Shown in pieces: positions 7,996 through 8,454 of a stretch of DNA of 8,454 nucleotides (the stretch's first letter is position 1; the number at the start of each line of letters is the position of its first letter). The notes under the pieces were generated by a model. It was not told the DNA's origin. It ran no database searches and saw only the letters and a list, made by a program, of their open reading frames with translations. Made by a program: the position numbers and the translations under genes. The DNA comes from Pseudomonadota bacterium (GTDB lineage Bacteria > Pseudomonadota > Gammaproteobacteria > Acidithiobacillales > Acidithiobacillaceae), in NCBI GenBank assembly GCA_021839095.1, contig JAKCBU010000031.1, positions 1-8,454 on the forward strand, read 5' to 3'.

Positions 7996-8208
7996 ATGAC
8001 CGAAAAAATAACCTGCTGCGACAAAAATTATACCGAGGTGACGGCCAAGGACCTCCCCCTCTACTGTCCCATGCCCGGCATGAGCCGCTGGAACGGACAT
8101 CCCCGCGTCTTCCTCAAGATTGAAACGGCGGGAGAGGCGCGCTGTCCTTATTGTGGGACACTCTATGTGTTGCGGGGTGGAGCGGTGCAACAGGCGGCGG
8201 GACACTGA
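7996..8208 (+). CDS. Small CHCC-type zinc-finger protein (NDUFS6-like domain)
   Basis: This 70-residue protein is of the family often annotated only as zinc-finger domain-containing protein. The expected zinc ligands are Cys24, His35, Cys50 and Cys53, set in LYCPMPG, NGHPRVFLKIE and ARCPYCGTLYVL. That is the CHCC pattern also seen in mitochondrial complex I subunit NDUFS6. Two further cysteines (Cys7, Cys8) lie in the N-terminal tail. There is no signal peptide or membrane segment, so it should be cytoplasmic. Its bacterial role is not established. From memory, such genes often sit just after ilvE in betaproteobacteria, which argues that the pairing here is ancestral. The ATG is 4 bases after the ilvE stop and I see no clear Shine-Dalgarno sequence, so it probably depends on ribosomes arriving from ilvE. 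Confidence 0.9.
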   Translation: MTEKITCCDKNYTEVTAKDLPLYCPMPGMSRWNGHPRVFLKIETAGEARCPYCGTLYVLRGGAVQQAAGH

Positions 8209-8240
8209 ACCACTCCATGTCATGCTCCGCGGAAGCACCC
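8209..8240. other. Short convergent gap between the zinc-finger gene and the dsbD-like gene
   Basis: The two genes meet tail to tail with only 32 bases between stop codons. The gap contains the 8-base palindrome TCCGCGGA (8226-8233) inside TGCT/AGCA arms (8223-8237). There is no T-run on either strand, so I do not call an intrinsic terminator. Transcripts from both sides probably run into each other, or end by another mechanism. Confidence 0.45.
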
Positions 8241-8454
8241 TTACGCCGCCGACAACCACCGCAAAAAGGCTTCCGGCCCCAAATAGCCTTCCTGTTGCGC
8301 CACCGTTTTGCCACCGGCGTTCACGGCCACGAAGGCGGGGGGTCCGACCAGATGGTAACGCTTCAACAAGGCACGGCTGACGGCATCATTCTGCGTCACG
8401 TCCACGCGGATCAGCCTCCATCCCTGTAAAGCGGCCTCGACCCGCGGGTTGGCG
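8241..8454 (-). CDS. C-terminal thioredoxin-like domain of a DsbD-type thiol:disulfide interchange protein, cut by window edge
   Basis: Only the last 70 codons are present, ending in a TAA at 8243..8241. The read-out includes RVEAALQGWRLIRVDVTQND, then AVSRALLKRYHLVGPPAFVAV, then EGYLGPEAFLRWL. This resembles the end of the periplasmic C-terminal (gamma) domain of DsbD, which passes electrons from the membrane domain to DsbC, DsbG and cytochrome c maturation partners. The V-D/N-V-T-x-N-D segment, the LLK-x-x-x-V/L-x-G-x-P stretch with the cis-proline of the thioredoxin fold, and the closing G-(F/Y)-x-x-x-x-x-F segment are the diagnostic parts. The CXXC site and the membrane helices would lie beyond the right edge and cannot be checked. 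A shorter stand-alone thioredoxin-family protein is the main alternative. Confidence 0.75.
   Translation of the reverse strand, partial: ANPRVEAALQGWRLIRVDVTQNDAVSRALLKRYHLVGPPAFVAVNAGGKTVAQQEGYLGPEAFLRWLSAA

Noticed and set aside
6792..8024. A 410-codon minus-strand open frame antisense to ilvE and the end of glnE
   Set aside because: It has the same codon-aligned register and the same explanation; it ends exactly at a TCA serine codon of glnE (6792-6794). No protein family is recognisable.
8223..8237. Possible bidirectional terminator between the convergent genes
   Set aside because: The arms are only 4 bases with an imperfect core, and neither strand has a T-run after it.

Overview
This looks like a conserved chromosomal segment from a GC-rich proteobacterium. 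The protein families (YhdP, bifunctional GlnE, an IlvE followed by a CHCC zinc-finger protein, DsbD) fit the gamma/betaproteobacterial range. An acidithiobacillus-like lineage is possible, but that is a guess from gene content and composition. I see no insertion sequence, phage gene, CRISPR array, tRNA, rRNA or defence gene.

Layout: the left half runs on the minus strand. yhdP, a large inner-membrane-anchored AsmA-like protein implicated in moving phospholipid to the outer membrane, is transcribed leftwards. It overlaps by one base (TGATG) the start of a nitrilase-superfamily amidohydrolase that is cut by the left edge. The same order, yhdP then nitrilase then tldD, is known in Pseudomonas, so tldD is the expected next gene outside the window. 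A divergent intergenic region of about 250 bases separates yhdP from the rightward genes.

The right half is a compact plus-strand operon. It holds glnE (adenylyltransferase/deadenylase of glutamine synthetase), ilvE (branched-chain amino acid aminotransferase) and a 70-residue zinc-finger protein. The ilvE Shine-Dalgarno sequence overlaps the glnE stop codon, and only 4 bases separate ilvE from the zinc-finger gene. The pair glnE-ilvE is also adjacent in Pseudomonas aeruginosa and links nitrogen assimilation control with glutamate-dependent transamination. At the right edge, the C-terminal 70 codons of a DsbD-like thiol:disulfide interchange protein converge on the operon from the minus strand, leaving a 32-base gap.

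I found no convincing new system. The items most worth a second look are the small zinc-finger protein coupled to ilvE, the start site and leader of yhdP with two small perfect hairpins in the divergent region, and the translational coupling along the operon. Very long open frames antisense to glnE and ilvE are explained by codon bias and were rejected.
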